A stretch of DNA of 64,000 nt from Candidatus Thalassarchaeum betae (GCA_003193925.1 PSPG01000003.1:40797-104796), one strand, 5' to 3'. Counted from the first letter of the stretch, positions 25,737-35,080 are shown. The notes: generated from the sequence alone by a model not told the origin. Translations and numbers: made by a program.

Positions 25737-27056
25737 GTGGCATGGAGTCGGAAGTCGGCGATGTTCGCAGCGCTGGCTGTCGCTCTCTACCTGCTCGGCC
25801 TCGTCCTGCGCAACCCCCAGTTGGTGACAGTAGCCGTGGTGCTGCTGTCCTTCCTCACCTGGGCGGCGTTCCGAACCTCGCACGCGGATGTCGCGGCATC
25901 CGGAAGGAGGATGGAGGACGGCGAATCGGACGAGGGAGTCCAATTGCACTCGGTTTCGGCCCTTCGTCGGATCTCCTCTGCCAGGATATTCGAGGATGGC
26001 GAGATTGACATCACGCTGCGAATCCAGAACCGCTCAAATCTCTCCAAGGTTCTGGAGGTTCGTGATAGAGTACCGGAGGTAATGCGCATCAAGAAGGGTG
26101 CGAACTACGTACTGATGGAACTCGGCCCCCAGCGAGAGACGGAAATCTCGTACACCATCGAGACACCCCTGAGGGGTTTCTACACCATCGGCCCGGTGTG
26201 CATTAGAATCCAGGACGCCTTCGGGCTGTTCCACAACGAACGTGAGATACACCTCTACGACGACTTCCTCGTCTTCCCCAAGATGGAGGACATCAAGGAC
26301 GCCATGATCAAGAGCAGGGTGCCGAAGATCTTCACCGGAGCCGTAAACATCCGGAATCCCGGAGAGGGCTCTAACTTCTACAATCTGCGAGACTACATCC
26401 CGGGTGACCCGATGAAGAAGGTCAACTGGCACGCCACCGCCCGCAGCGGTGGCAAGATGATGGTGAACGAGTACGAGCGCGACGCCGTCAGCGACATCAT
26501 CCTGATAGTCGACAGCAGGTCGGTCGCCGAGACCGGCCCTGTGAGCCGGAACTCCCTGGTGTTCAGCACCAGAGCCGCAGCGAGCCTGTCGCAGTACTTC
26601 CTGGCTCGCCGGGACTCTGTCGGCCTGGTCACTTACGGTGACGAGATTGTCTCCGTTGATCGCGACACCGGGAAAAAGCAGCTTTACGTCCTCCTGACCA
26701 AGCTTGCCGGTGCGATGGCCAAGGGTAACACGCCGCTGAGGGTGGTGACCAACCGGATCATGCCTCACATCAACCGAGGCAGCCCGATCATCATCATGAG
26801 TCCGCTGGAGGACGACCCCACGGTGATAGACGCCGTGCGCGACCTGAGGGCGAGGAACTTCGACGTGACCATCCTCTCATCGAGCAGCCTCGAGTTCGAA
26901 TTCGACGCGAGGCGCCTTGACCGAACCGGTTACGAGGTCCTCAAGACCGAGCGGGACATTCTGCTCAGTGAGTTGCGTGGCCTAGGTGCGAACGTGATGG
27001 ACTGGGAGCCTGACATGCTGCTCAACACCGCCTTGGCAGGGGCGAGGGGATTCTAG
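25737..27056 (+). CDS. DUF58-domain membrane protein
   Basis: A 439-residue partner of MoxR-type ATPases. Two N-terminal membrane spans occur (about 8-23 and 27-43). They are followed by a beta-rich region and then the DUF58 core with the signature RDYIPGDPMKKVNWHATARSG near residue 220. A vWA-like part follows, with IILIVDSRS near 252 (the D-S/T-S metal site as DSRS). It starts with GTG at 25737, preceded by AGGAGGTGA at 25722-25730, a strong ribosome-binding site that decides this start. DUF58 proteins are membrane-tethered and are commonly encoded next to moxR; the role in archaea is not settled. Confidence 0.9.
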   Translation: MAWSRKSAMFAALAVALYLLGLVLRNPQLVTVAVVLLSFLTWAAFRTSHADVAASGRRMEDGESDEGVQLHSVSALRRISSARIFEDGEIDITLRIQNRSNLSKVLEVRDRVPEVMRIKKGANYVLMELGPQRETEISYTIETPLRGFYTIGPVCIRIQDAFGLFHNEREIHLYDDFLVFPKMEDIKDAMIKSRVPKIFTGAVNIRNPGEGSNFYNLRDYIPGDPMKKVNWHATARSGGKMMVNEYERDAVSDIILIVDSRSVAETGPVSRNSLVFSTRAAASLSQYFLARRDSVGLVTYGDEIVSVDRDTGKKQLYVLLTKLAGAMAKGNTPLRVVTNRIMPHINRGSPIIIMSPLEDDPTVIDAVRDLRARNFDVTILSSSSLEFEFDARRLDRTGYEVLKTERDILLSELRGLGANVMDWEPDMLLNTALAGARGF

Positions 27057-27066
27057 AGGTGACAGG

Positions 27067-28023
27067 ATGGCAGATGACGATGTGCCTGATGAGGGAGACT
27101 ATGTCACCGTTGAGGGGGCTAGCGACACCGCGCACCTATACGAGGGCAAGAGGGTCAGTTCGGCCCCCCCGAGCCGCAGGAAGGCAGCAGGGCGCCTGAG
27201 GGGGAGCACTGAGATCCCGAAGGACGCGATTCCGGAGGTGCACGTCCCGACCATCATCGAGTCGTTCTTCGGAGGGCCCATTGTCAGCTCGATGAAGTTC
27301 CTGCCGCCGGACCGGATGGTGTCCTCGCTGCAGATTGGTTCAGCCGGGGTGCTGTTTTTGCTCTGCTTCCTGACCTTCACGGTGACTCCCGTATCAGGGA
27401 CCGTCTGGTTCACACTCACCAACATGCTGGGCTACCCGGCTTTCGGCGGCATTCTCCATATGGTAATCATACTGGCAGGCCTAATCGGCGGCGTCTACGG
27501 TATCTTCCAGAGGGACCAGAGGGCATTGCTGGCCTCCTACGTCCTGCTCATAGTGGTGACTCTGCGATTCGCCGGCAGCAAAGTCGAGTTCGGACTCAAT
27601 CTCCTCCCCGAAGAGGAGTTCTGGCAGAAAATCCTGCTGATCTTCTACGCGGTATTCCTCGTGATGTACATAGAACTGACGAGCGGCATCATCCGATTCT
27701 CGATGCTGGACACTTCAATCCGAACCGGTGAGGTGTATGTGATGCAGATCACCAAGATCACGTCGCGCTACCACAAGGCGCTGGTCATCACACCCCTCGT
27801 CGCTGGCACGGTGGCTCTCCTGACGCTGATGATCAACCTGATCATTCCTGCATTCGTCGGACTCTTCGATGAGGTGGCCGCGCATCGCCTCCGAGAGAGC
27901 GTTGAACTGACCAGCGTCTACGGAGTCGCTCTCGGTACCATCATGGTGTTCACGGTGATAGCGGCGATGTTCGCGGTCAACCTGCCTCTGCGCATCGAGC
28001 AGATGCGCGAGAGGCGCAGCTAA
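27067..28023 (+). CDS. Polytopic membrane protein of the MoxR/DUF58 cluster
   Basis: A 318-residue protein with a cytoplasmic N-terminal part of about 90 residues and six or seven membrane spans. The spans include GSAGVLFLLCFLTFTV, MVIILAGLIGGVYGIF, ILLIFYAVFLVMYIEL, ALVITPLVAGTVALLTLMI and GVALGTIMVFTVIAAMFAV. No known family is recognised. It starts 10 bases after the DUF58 stop and ends directly against the convergent chorismate synthase, so it closes the four-gene cluster. It is likely the membrane component that works with the DUF58 and DUF4350-like proteins. This role is inferred from position only. Confidence 0.75.
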   Translation: MADDDVPDEGDYVTVEGASDTAHLYEGKRVSSAPPSRRKAAGRLRGSTEIPKDAIPEVHVPTIIESFFGGPIVSSMKFLPPDRMVSSLQIGSAGVLFLLCFLTFTVTPVSGTVWFTLTNMLGYPAFGGILHMVIILAGLIGGVYGIFQRDQRALLASYVLLIVVTLRFAGSKVEFGLNLLPEEEFWQKILLIFYAVFLVMYIELTSGIIRFSMLDTSIRTGEVYVMQITKITSRYHKALVITPLVAGTVALLTLMINLIIPAFVGLFDEVAAHRLRESVELTSVYGVALGTIMVFTVIAAMFAVNLPLRIEQMRERRS

Positions 28024-29124
28024 TCACTCGGCCTCACCGATGAAGCCGCCGAGCATCCCGAGGTCTGCGATGACCAGCATCGCGACTGCCTCTACGATGG
28101 GAGCAGCTCTCGGTCCGATGACCGGGTCATGCCTGCCTCCGACCTTGAGTGGGCGCACCTCGTCGCTGGGCAGATGCAAGGTGAACTGCTCACGCGGCAG
28201 GCTGCTGGGTGGCTTGAAGTGGACCTTAACCCTGAGGGGGGCGCTTGTGGAGCGTCCTCCCAACGCACCGTCGGCCTGACCGGTGTGGGCGCCTTCGGGA
28301 GTCGGTTCGAAGTCGCCTGACAGCCAAGCGTCGTTGTGCTGTGAGCCGCGCATCGATGACGAGTCGACACCGTGGGCGAACTCGACGGCGCGGGCTCCGG
28401 GTATCGCCATCAGCCCGCGCGCGAGGGCGGGCTCGATACCGTCGAACCACGGTTCGCCCACGCCAATGGGAAGGCCTTCAATGAGGAGCTCGACGGTCGA
28501 ACCGACGGTGTCGAGGTCCTTCCTGACTGACTCGAGGTGCTCCGACATCCTAGCCGCCGCTTCCGGGTCCCTGCAGTTCAGACGGCCCATGTCGCTGGCT
28601 GGGTCCAGAGCCGCGGCCCTCTCCAACTCGAAAAGCGGTCTGGCACTGACTTCACCTATGCTGTGGAGATGAGCGGTGCAGGACCAGCCGACGTCATCAA
28701 GCAGGGCTCTGACCTGACTGCCGGCTGAGACCAGTCCGAAAGTCAGGCGAGCGGACTGCGAGCCTCCGCCGCGAGGGTCGTTGGCGCCATCCAAGCGAAT
28801 GCCCTCGACCATGTCTGCGTGACCTGGACGGGGATGATCGGGGAGGAAGGAGTAGTCGGATGAACGCACATCTGAGTTGCGGGTGAGCAAGAGTATCGGC
28901 CAACCGGTGGCCCTGCCCTCGTAAACACCGGAGAGGATCTCACACTCGTCGCGCTCAGAGCGAGAGGAGAGCCCCTTGCGCCCGGGACGCCGCCTAGCGA
29001 TGTCCTCGGCCAGGGCGGCTGGGTCAATCGGGGTGCCGGCTGGCATCCCCTCGATGAGAGCGCCGACGCAAGAGCCGTGACTCTCGCCGAAGAGGGTGAC
29101 TCGGAGTCTGTCGCCGAACCTCAT
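28024..29124 (-). CDS. aroC: Chorismate synthase
   Basis: Catalyses the last common step to aromatic amino acids, turning EPSP into chorismate with reduced FMN. From the ATG at 29124 it has 366 residues, the usual length. Motifs are FGESHGSCVGALIEGMPAG near the N-terminus (GESHG), RPGHADMVEG, DPRGGGSQSAR (family: RGGGRSSARET region) and GSQHND near residue 258. The chosen ATG lies in an ATGA overlap with the stop of the shikimate kinase. An ATG two codons upstream (29130) is the alternative, while the longer open frame to 29313 lies inside the kinase gene and is rejected. It is the last gene of the aro operon. Confidence 0.95.
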   Translation of the reverse strand: MRFGDRLRVTLFGESHGSCVGALIEGMPAGTPIDPAALAEDIARRRPGRKGLSSRSERDECEILSGVYEGRATGWPILLLTRNSDVRSSDYSFLPDHPRPGHADMVEGIRLDGANDPRGGGSQSARLTFGLVSAGSQVRALLDDVGWSCTAHLHSIGEVSARPLFELERAAALDPASDMGRLNCRDPEAAARMSEHLESVRKDLDTVGSTVELLIEGLPIGVGEPWFDGIEPALARGLMAIPGARAVEFAHGVDSSSMRGSQHNDAWLSGDFEPTPEGAHTGQADGALGGRSTSAPLRVKVHFKPPSSLPREQFTLHLPSDEVRPLKVGGRHDPVIGPRAAPIVEAVAMLVIADLGMLGGFIGEAE

Positions 29125-29987
29125 TCCCATCGGGACGCCTCCTCTCTCTGCATCTGGGATTGGGTGAATGCCGCCTCTAGGACTTCCATTCTGGATTCGC
29201 GCGCGAACTCGGCGAGCAAATCCGCGTGCTGCTCGTAGCAGATGATTGCGATAGCTGGCCCAGAGCCGGTAACCCCAGCAGAAATCGCGCCTCTGGCAAT
29301 AGCCGAGTTGCAAATGCGAAGGGCCTCGTCATCCCCGATCGCCGCGGCCACCGCCATCCCGTTAGCGGACATTGCTGCGAAGAGAGAGCCGCTGGAAAGC
29401 GAAGCTAGGGCCCTCTCGAACAATTTCGACTGTTTTTCGAAGGCTTCAGGCTCGACGCGAGAGTTTCTAGCGCCTCTGAGCGCTACGAGCACAGACAGGC
29501 CGGTCTCGATGTCGCCCTCAAGCAGAACTGAGTCATGCGATGTCTGCTCAGGGTCTACGAGCTTCCATCCGGGCGAGATAGCAGCCCATGCATCGTCCAT
29601 GCTGCCCGTGAGCGTGCAGCCTGATCTTCTCTGTGCAGCGACTGCGATGTCGACTATCTGGGGGTCGGAAAGCCCCGTCCACGATGCCTCATCGAGCGCG
29701 CGAGCGGCCGCGCAAGCCAGAGCGGCGCTCGATTTCAGACCCTGTCCCACAGGAACCTCGCTCTCGACCCTCCAGCCGGTATCGTCAGGCGTCGGGTAGC
29801 CGGACTCGCCCCATACGGCGAGCACTGAGTCGAGCACCCCGTGCTCGTCCTGCGGTACGAAAGCCGGCCCTTCGACCAGACTGACCTCGGTTTCCAGTTG
29901 GAGACCGACGGAGCAGCCCTTGCCTAGTCCTGCGGCGTGGAGGATCGATATCCCGCCGTTGGCTCGACCAGTTCCGAGGACCGTCAT
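29121..29987 (-). CDS. aroK: Archaeal shikimate kinase (GHMP type)
   Basis: Phosphorylates shikimate. Archaea use a GHMP-superfamily enzyme unrelated to bacterial AroK. The 288-residue chain has the ATP loop PVGQGLKSSAALACA near residue 79, the archaeal shikimate kinase GLKSSSA signature. It also has GSMDDAWAA (family: GSxDDA) near 134 and the C-terminal GVTGSGPAIAIIC. It starts at ATG 29987, overlapping the stop of the DHQ synthase gene by four bases (ATGA), and ends in an ATGA overlap with aroC. The unbroken chain of overlaps indicates translational coupling across the operon. Confidence 0.94.
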   Translation of the reverse strand: MTVLGTGRANGGISILHAAGLGKGCSVGLQLETEVSLVEGPAFVPQDEHGVLDSVLAVWGESGYPTPDDTGWRVESEVPVGQGLKSSAALACAAARALDEASWTGLSDPQIVDIAVAAQRRSGCTLTGSMDDAWAAISPGWKLVDPEQTSHDSVLLEGDIETGLSVLVALRGARNSRVEPEAFEKQSKLFERALASLSSGSLFAAMSANGMAVAAAIGDDEALRICNSAIARGAISAGVTGSGPAIAIICYEQHADLLAEFARESRMEVLEAAFTQSQMQREEASRWE

Positions 29988-30934
29988 CTCTCACTCATCT
30001 CCCCAGGCAGAGCCTGCCCGATGTGCCTCATGCTGCTGTCGAGGCGGACCAGCATCTCGTCGCCGGACTCCAGCTCGGTCACTGACACCGCCTCGCCAGC
30101 AGGAGAGACCAGGCGGACGGTCTCCGCCTGCTGGGCCATGAGTTGGCCCTCGGCGGAGCCGCACTCGAATCGTACTAGGAGGAAGGGGCGGCGCTCGATC
30201 TTGAGGCGTCCGATGCTAGCCGAGCGCCGAGCGCCGTCCGCAGCTAGCACGGCCACCATGTCACCGGCACGAAGTTCGCTGAGGTACTTGGTCGAGCCAT
30301 CTGCCATGAGGGCGTATGCATGCACCGCCCCGGCATTGATGCGGAAGGGTCGCGACGGCACATACTCTGAGGGCAGGGTCTCGCCGTGGACTAGGCAGAG
30401 GGCCCCTGAGACGGAGCCGATTGCCATTCCCTCCCCCGGAGCCAGCCTCTCGATCAGGTCGACGCAGAGTCTCTCACCGACGCCACCGGACTCTACTGAG
30501 AGCACGGTGGCCGTCGATAGCTCGCTGGAGAGCGGCTCGCCCTCGTCGTCCCCGGTACCCGCCGAGGCCCACTCCCTAGCTGCCGACCAGAGGGCCTCCG
30601 AATCGACCTCGGGCGGTAGCAGGACGGCGTCAACGCCGTGCTCGAGGGCGAAGGCCGCGCCCGGTAGGTCAACCTCGTTCGAGATGGCCGCGGCCACACG
30701 CGTCCCGCTGCCAACGGCAGCGGCGACGATGTTCTCCAGCGGTATCATCGTCCAGTCGGAGCATCGGACGAGAATCCAAGGCACCATCCCGACGAGGGAG
30801 CGGGCCTCGTCCTGTCCGCGGTAGTCGTCCAGTGCGACCTCAGCGACGTCGGGCGCGCTGCCGTCCCACACGCGACTAGCGCCCTCTGGGAGAGAGTTTG
30901 GGCCGGAGCCGGAAGCATCGAGCCAGAGTTCCAT
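29984..30934 (-). CDS. 3-dehydroquinate synthase II
   Basis: The archaeal enzyme that oxidises and cyclises ADH (2-amino-3,7-dideoxy-D-threo-hept-6-ulosonate) to 3-dehydroquinate with NAD+. In 316 residues it shows the family marks DWTMIPLENIVAAA near residue 60, GGVGERLCVDL near 150, NAGAVHAYALM near 200 and YLSELRAGDMVAV near 217. It is a little shorter than methanogen homologs (about 360-380) because the N-terminal part is compact. It lies directly after the ADH synthase gene, its substrate source, with a 4-base gap, and overlaps the shikimate kinase start. Confidence 0.94.
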   Translation of the reverse strand: MELWLDASGSGPNSLPEGASRVWDGSAPDVAEVALDDYRGQDEARSLVGMVPWILVRCSDWTMIPLENIVAAAVGSGTRVAAAISNEVDLPGAAFALEHGVDAVLLPPEVDSEALWSAAREWASAGTGDDEGEPLSSELSTATVLSVESGGVGERLCVDLIERLAPGEGMAIGSVSGALCLVHGETLPSEYVPSRPFRINAGAVHAYALMADGSTKYLSELRAGDMVAVLAADGARRSASIGRLKIERRPFLLVRFECGSAEGQLMAQQAETVRLVSPAGEAVSVTELESGDEMLVRLDSSMRHIGQALPGEMSER

Positions 30935-30938
30935 GAAA

Positions 30939-31736
30939 TCACTCCCCGAGGAGCTCGGTGGCCTCAGCGGCGCTCGCCCCGTCGTGGACTATCGCTCGCA
31001 GAGCCCTGACGTGCGCGGTGGGATCTTCGGCGCCGAAAACCTGCCTGCCCATGCAGACGCCCCCGCCGCCCGCACCCATGGCCGCCTCTACGATGTCGAG
31101 GAGTTCGCGAAACGAGGTGTCTCGTGGACCCCCCGCGATGAGCACTGGAATCGGAACCGCGTCAGTGACTCGGTGGAATGAATCGGCGGAGCCGTTCCAG
31201 GGCACCTTGACGACGTTGCAACCGAGTTCCCAGGCAATCCTGGCTGCGTGGGCCACTCCACCTGTGTCATCGTCATCTGCGACTTTGAGATTTGGTCCGC
31301 GGGGGTAGACCATGCCCAGCACGGGCACGCCGAGTGGGAATGCCTCTGAGGTCAGGTTGCCTAGTTGTGAAATCATCTCCGGCTCGGCTTCGTCGCCGAG
31401 GTTGACTTGCCCGGAGACGCCCACGGCGCCACGCTGCCAGCACTCCTCGGCGCTTGCGACGCTGACCTTGTACTTCGAGCGAGGGCCCCCATGCACGGTC
31501 GAGGCGGAAACGTGGCAGACGAAACTGCCCCAGCCGGTCCTACCGAGCTGGTGGCTAAGGGCCCCCTTGTGCAAAACGATAGCGTCGGCCCCTCCCTCAA
31601 TGGCCGAATCGACCACCGAATCCATTCTCTCGAGACCAGACTCGGGATACCCCGAGACCCCGTGGTCCATCGGAATCCACACACCCCTTCCCCCGGGGAG
31701 GATACGCTCCAGTCGGTCGCCGAGGGTATCTGCCAT
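30939..31736 (-). CDS. 2-amino-3,7-dideoxy-D-threo-hept-6-ulosonate (ADH) synthase
   Basis: First enzyme of the archaeal shikimate pathway, a class I aldolase-fold protein that condenses a 6-deoxy-5-ketofructose phosphate with aspartate semialdehyde. The 265-residue sequence begins MADTLGDRLERILPGGRG and contains IPMDHGVSGYP near residue 22, GGADAIVLHKGAL, VLGMVYPRGPN near 142 and NVVKVPW near 178. That last Lys is in the position of the Schiff-base lysine of this aldolase group. GGP and a glycine-rich phosphate site (GAGGGGVCMGR) follow. The start at 31736 fits the family; an upstream ATG at 31820 overlaps the exonuclease and is rejected. First gene of the aro operon. Confidence 0.93.
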   Translation of the reverse strand: MADTLGDRLERILPGGRGVWIPMDHGVSGYPESGLERMDSVVDSAIEGGADAIVLHKGALSHQLGRTGWGSFVCHVSASTVHGGPRSKYKVSVASAEECWQRGAVGVSGQVNLGDEAEPEMISQLGNLTSEAFPLGVPVLGMVYPRGPNLKVADDDDTGGVAHAARIAWELGCNVVKVPWNGSADSFHRVTDAVPIPVLIAGGPRDTSFRELLDIVEAAMGAGGGGVCMGRQVFGAEDPTAHVRALRAIVHDGASAAEATELLGE

Positions 31737-31816
31737 GCATCCTCGCCAGTGCCTCATCACTTGAAAGGTGGCCCATCCCCCCATTTGCAGGGAAACCCGC
31801 TCCCGCAGGGAGCGGA

Positions 31817-32605
31817 TCACATGTCTAGGTCGACTATCAGAGGCGCGTGGTCAGAGACGGTCAGACCCCCCTCACGAAGCACCTCGCCCGATCTGAACAG
31901 GGGTCTTGCTGCAGCATTTGCGAGCACGTAGTCAATCCTCCAGCCGCGGTCCAACTCCCTGGCACGACCGCGGTTCGACCACCATGTGTACGGCCCCTTG
32001 CCCGGACCGATGTAGATGCGCAGGAGGTCGTGCCAGCCACTGTCGAGCAGGCGGGCGAACCACTCACGCTCGTGGTCGAGGAAGCCGGAGGTCCGGCGGT
32101 TGCCTGAGGGATTCCAGATGTCGTCCTCGGTGTGGGCGATGTTGAGGTCGCCGCATAGGAGCACGGGCTCGTCCGAGTCAACGAATGCCTTTCCCCACGC
32201 CAGCATGTCCTCAATCCACCGGTCTTTGTACAGCTGGCGTTCGAGGCTTGACGAACCGTTCGGCAGGTACATGTTGACGCAGTGGAGTCTGCCGTGCTTG
32301 GTGTGCAGGACGCGGCCATCAGGGTCGCGAACCTCATCCAACTCCGTGTCGATTCCGCGACCAACCTCGACAAGGCCCACTCTAGAGCAGGTCATCACGC
32401 CCGAATAGCCCTTCTTCTGAGCCGGGTGCCAAATCACTTCGTGCCCAGCGGGTGCCGCCCAGTCGTCCGGCATCTGCTCGGGCAGCGCTCGCGTCTCCTG
32501 GAACAGCCAGATATCCGCGTCGATGCGTCTGACGAAGTCATCCAGCCCCTTGCGGTGGGCCGCACGGATGCCATTGAGGTTCCAAGTCGCTACGCGCACG
32601 ACCAC
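31817..32605 (-). CDS. xthA: Exodeoxyribonuclease III / AP endonuclease
   Basis: A base-excision repair enzyme of the EEP superfamily that cuts at abasic sites and trims 3' ends. The 262-residue protein has all the family motifs: ATWNLNGIRA at the N-terminus, the metal-binding Glu in LFQETRA, YLPNGSS, LCGDLNIAHTEDDI with catalytic Asp and Asn near 150, TWWSNRGRARELDRGWRIDYVL, and the C-terminal SDHAPLI with the catalytic His. It is encoded upstream of the aro operon on the same strand, 80 bases before the ADH synthase start, and 3 bases after the ABC permease gene in map order. Confidence 0.95.
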   Translation of the reverse strand: MVVRVATWNLNGIRAAHRKGLDDFVRRIDADIWLFQETRALPEQMPDDWAAPAGHEVIWHPAQKKGYSGVMTCSRVGLVEVGRGIDTELDEVRDPDGRVLHTKHGRLHCVNMYLPNGSSSLERQLYKDRWIEDMLAWGKAFVDSDEPVLLCGDLNIAHTEDDIWNPSGNRRTSGFLDHEREWFARLLDSGWHDLLRIYIGPGKGPYTWWSNRGRARELDRGWRIDYVLANAAARPLFRSGEVLREGGLTVSDHAPLIVDLDM

Positions 32606-32608
32606 GCC

Positions 32609-35071
32609 TCACTGCGAGAGGTCCTTGACCCTCTCGACGAGGTCCATCCTGCTGACGCGCCACATCCCGAACGGTGTTAGCGCCACTGAGATGAACACTA
32701 TGACGCCGATAAGGGTGACAGCAGCTGCTGGGTCCGCCTGCACAGAGAAGTAGAACGACCACTGAACCATGGCTGAGATTAGGTGTCGTGTCGCTACTAT
32801 GGTGAAGATGCAGGCCAGAATGCCGCCAATCAGCCCGATGGCGAAGTGCTCGCCGAGCATCATCGTCCCGATCCGACGTATAGGCGCCCCCAGGACCCGC
32901 AGGGTCGCAAGCTCGGAGTCGCGCTCTGCGAGGTTCATCAGCAGGGTGTTGAACAGCACGGCGATGGCTATGATGACGCCGAGTCCGAGGATGGCGCCGA
33001 AGATCTGCTCCTGCTGATCCATCAGCGTGTTGTATGACTCCACCATGTCCTGCTTCTGGGTGATTCCGATGGACAGTTCGCCTATCTCATCGTCCAGCTC
33101 GACTCCTTCTGGAAGTTGTATCAGCACTGTGGTGACCTCGAGTCCCACTGCCGCGGAAAGGTCAGCGCGGTGGAAGTACAGCGTGCGAGCGATTTCGCCC
33201 TGGGTAACGCCGGTAATCTCGACATCGAGGGAGTTCGACAGCCCGAACATGACCGTCTGGATCTGCCCGACCTCCCAATCCAGGAACAGCATGGTGCCCT
33301 CGTCGACCAGTACTTGAGTCGTCTCGGCTCCGGCGGCTGGGAGGGAGCCTTCTTTCAAGTCTAACACTAACATCGAATCGCTCTCGGTGGAGATGCGATC
33401 CAGCCCGTATGCGAGGAACTGCCTCGAGTCGCCCTCGGCTTTGCCGGGGAACACCAGCATGGACTCGTGGGCGGCCTCCCTATCCTCGGCCCATCCTATG
33501 ATGGCGTCCTCGCCGCCGAACGGGACATTGACCATCGCGTCCCAGTTCTGGTCCTTGATGCCCCCCGTGAAGAGTTCCTCCATCGAGCCCATCATCAGCA
33601 CCATGGAGCCGAACAACAGCATCGAGAGGCCCACGGCCACGAAAGTGAGGATGAGGCGAATCGGCTTGCGGATGCTCGAGCGAATGGTCAGTCCGACTGT
33701 TGCAGGCAGGCGAGAAGTGAGCCTCTGAATACCTCGAGATGACAGTCTGACCTCGTGTTGGCCGCTCAGTACCTCGAGAGGCTGCATCTTGGATGCCTGC
33801 CATGCCGGGCGGATACCGGAGAGCAGTGCTATGGCCATAGCGATGGCGCAGGTCTGGATGACCAAGGAGGCCTCAACATGGTAGCCTATGGCAGGAATGC
33901 CGATGATTGCCTCGTACATACCCACCATAGCAGGTGCGCCCAAAGTGATTCCCAGCACGGTGCCAATCACGCAACCGACCAGTCCGATCGCAATCGGGGC
34001 GATGATGTAGCCGGGCATTATGGAGGAACTGGGAATGCCCAGTGTTCGCAGGACGGCAATCTCCCTCGCCTGCGACTGGATGAGCCTCTGCAGGCTCAGG
34101 AAGATGGTGATGCCTGCCACTATCGCGATCATCCCTGTGATGAGCGGGAACGATAGTTGCGCGCCCTCGGCGTCGGCGCGCAGGAACTCGACGGACTGTA
34201 CACCTGAGCGGTCGTACACCAGCGAAGATTCGTGTTTGCCGACAAGGGAAAACCAGTCATCCACGATGCCGGAGATATCCCCTATCAACACACCGAGCTG
34301 TTCGCCCTCGACCTCGTCGGTCGACTGCAGGTCGTAATCCGGGGTGTCCTCGATGTCGAGCAGCAGCAGGTTGGCGGAGCCAGCGGTCAGATTGGCAAGT
34401 CGCTCTAGGCCGGCGTCCGACAAGTATCCTGTGGCGAAGGTCCCTGCCTCAGCGGGTAGCAGGACGCCTTCCTGCGCGAAGTATAGGTGATTGGAGTGGT
34501 AGCCGATGCCGACCACGGTGTAGTCCGTGATACCGTGTCCCGCGCCGAGCGAGATGCTGTCTCCCAGTTCGATTCCCATTCCCGAGGCGGCGTGCTCGTC
34601 GAGCACTATCTCATCGTCCGCAACTGCCATGGTGCCTGAGCAGCAGTCGTGGTCGGGGAACCAGACCCGATCGACCTCCCCCTCGTCGATGCCGTGCCAC
34701 ACTGCGACGACGAGCCTCTCCTCGCCTGCATCGTCTGTATGGAACATGAGGCCGTCCATGACCAATCTGGGCTCGCAGACATCGAGCGCGAGCGATGGCT
34801 CGGGCCATTGGTCCAAAATGGCCTGACAGAGCGAATCAGCGGTAGCCCCGTCCCACGTGCCGCTAGGGTTCTCGATCCACACATCCGGGAGGTTGACGCC
34901 TTCGTCATCATCGGCGTAGATGTCGTCGTACAGTCCTGCCGCGGAGTCGGCGTAGGAACCGAATGAGATGCCGGAGAAGACGCCGATGGCGATCATCAGG
35001 ACGACCGCTACCAGCCTGAGCTTGGTGCGCCACAGGCTCCGGGCGAGCCGCTTGGTGAGCAGCATGGACAC
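32609..35071 (-). CDS. ABC transporter permease with two FtsX domains (MacB/LolE-like)
   Basis: An 820-residue membrane protein with two copies of the FtsX/MacB arrangement. A first span lies near residues 15-35, followed by a ~270-residue outside domain with acidic clusters. Spans near 313-335 (PLITGMIAIVAGITIFLSL), 360-385 and 400-420 follow. A second set begins near 478 (LILTFVAVGLSMLLFGSMVL) with another outside domain, and then spans near 690-715, 745-770 and 785-805. This layout is of permeases that couple cytoplasmic ATP hydrolysis to movements outside the membrane, such as lipoprotein release or substrate extrusion. Its ATPase is the next gene upstream. The substrate is unknown. Confidence 0.9.
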   Translation of the reverse strand: MSMLLTKRLARSLWRTKLRLVAVVLMIAIGVFSGISFGSYADSAAGLYDDIYADDDEGVNLPDVWIENPSGTWDGATADSLCQAILDQWPEPSLALDVCEPRLVMDGLMFHTDDAGEERLVVAVWHGIDEGEVDRVWFPDHDCCSGTMAVADDEIVLDEHAASGMGIELGDSISLGAGHGITDYTVVGIGYHSNHLYFAQEGVLLPAEAGTFATGYLSDAGLERLANLTAGSANLLLLDIEDTPDYDLQSTDEVEGEQLGVLIGDISGIVDDWFSLVGKHESSLVYDRSGVQSVEFLRADAEGAQLSFPLITGMIAIVAGITIFLSLQRLIQSQAREIAVLRTLGIPSSSIMPGYIIAPIAIGLVGCVIGTVLGITLGAPAMVGMYEAIIGIPAIGYHVEASLVIQTCAIAMAIALLSGIRPAWQASKMQPLEVLSGQHEVRLSSRGIQRLTSRLPATVGLTIRSSIRKPIRLILTFVAVGLSMLLFGSMVLMMGSMEELFTGGIKDQNWDAMVNVPFGGEDAIIGWAEDREAAHESMLVFPGKAEGDSRQFLAYGLDRISTESDSMLVLDLKEGSLPAAGAETTQVLVDEGTMLFLDWEVGQIQTVMFGLSNSLDVEITGVTQGEIARTLYFHRADLSAAVGLEVTTVLIQLPEGVELDDEIGELSIGITQKQDMVESYNTLMDQQEQIFGAILGLGVIIAIAVLFNTLLMNLAERDSELATLRVLGAPIRRIGTMMLGEHFAIGLIGGILACIFTIVATRHLISAMVQWSFYFSVQADPAAAVTLIGVIVFISVALTPFGMWRVSRMDLVERVKDLSQ

Positions 35072-35080
35072 CTGACCACC

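Noticed and set aside
23017-28023. A defence system built on the MoxR ATPase
   Set aside because: MoxR occurs in some defence loci, but DUF58 and DUF4350-like membrane partners and the absence of nucleases point to a housekeeping membrane role.
29937-30824. 295-residue plus-strand frame opposite DHQ synthase II
   Set aside because: Ser/Arg-rich shadow; the minus strand is a recognised enzyme in a coupled operon.
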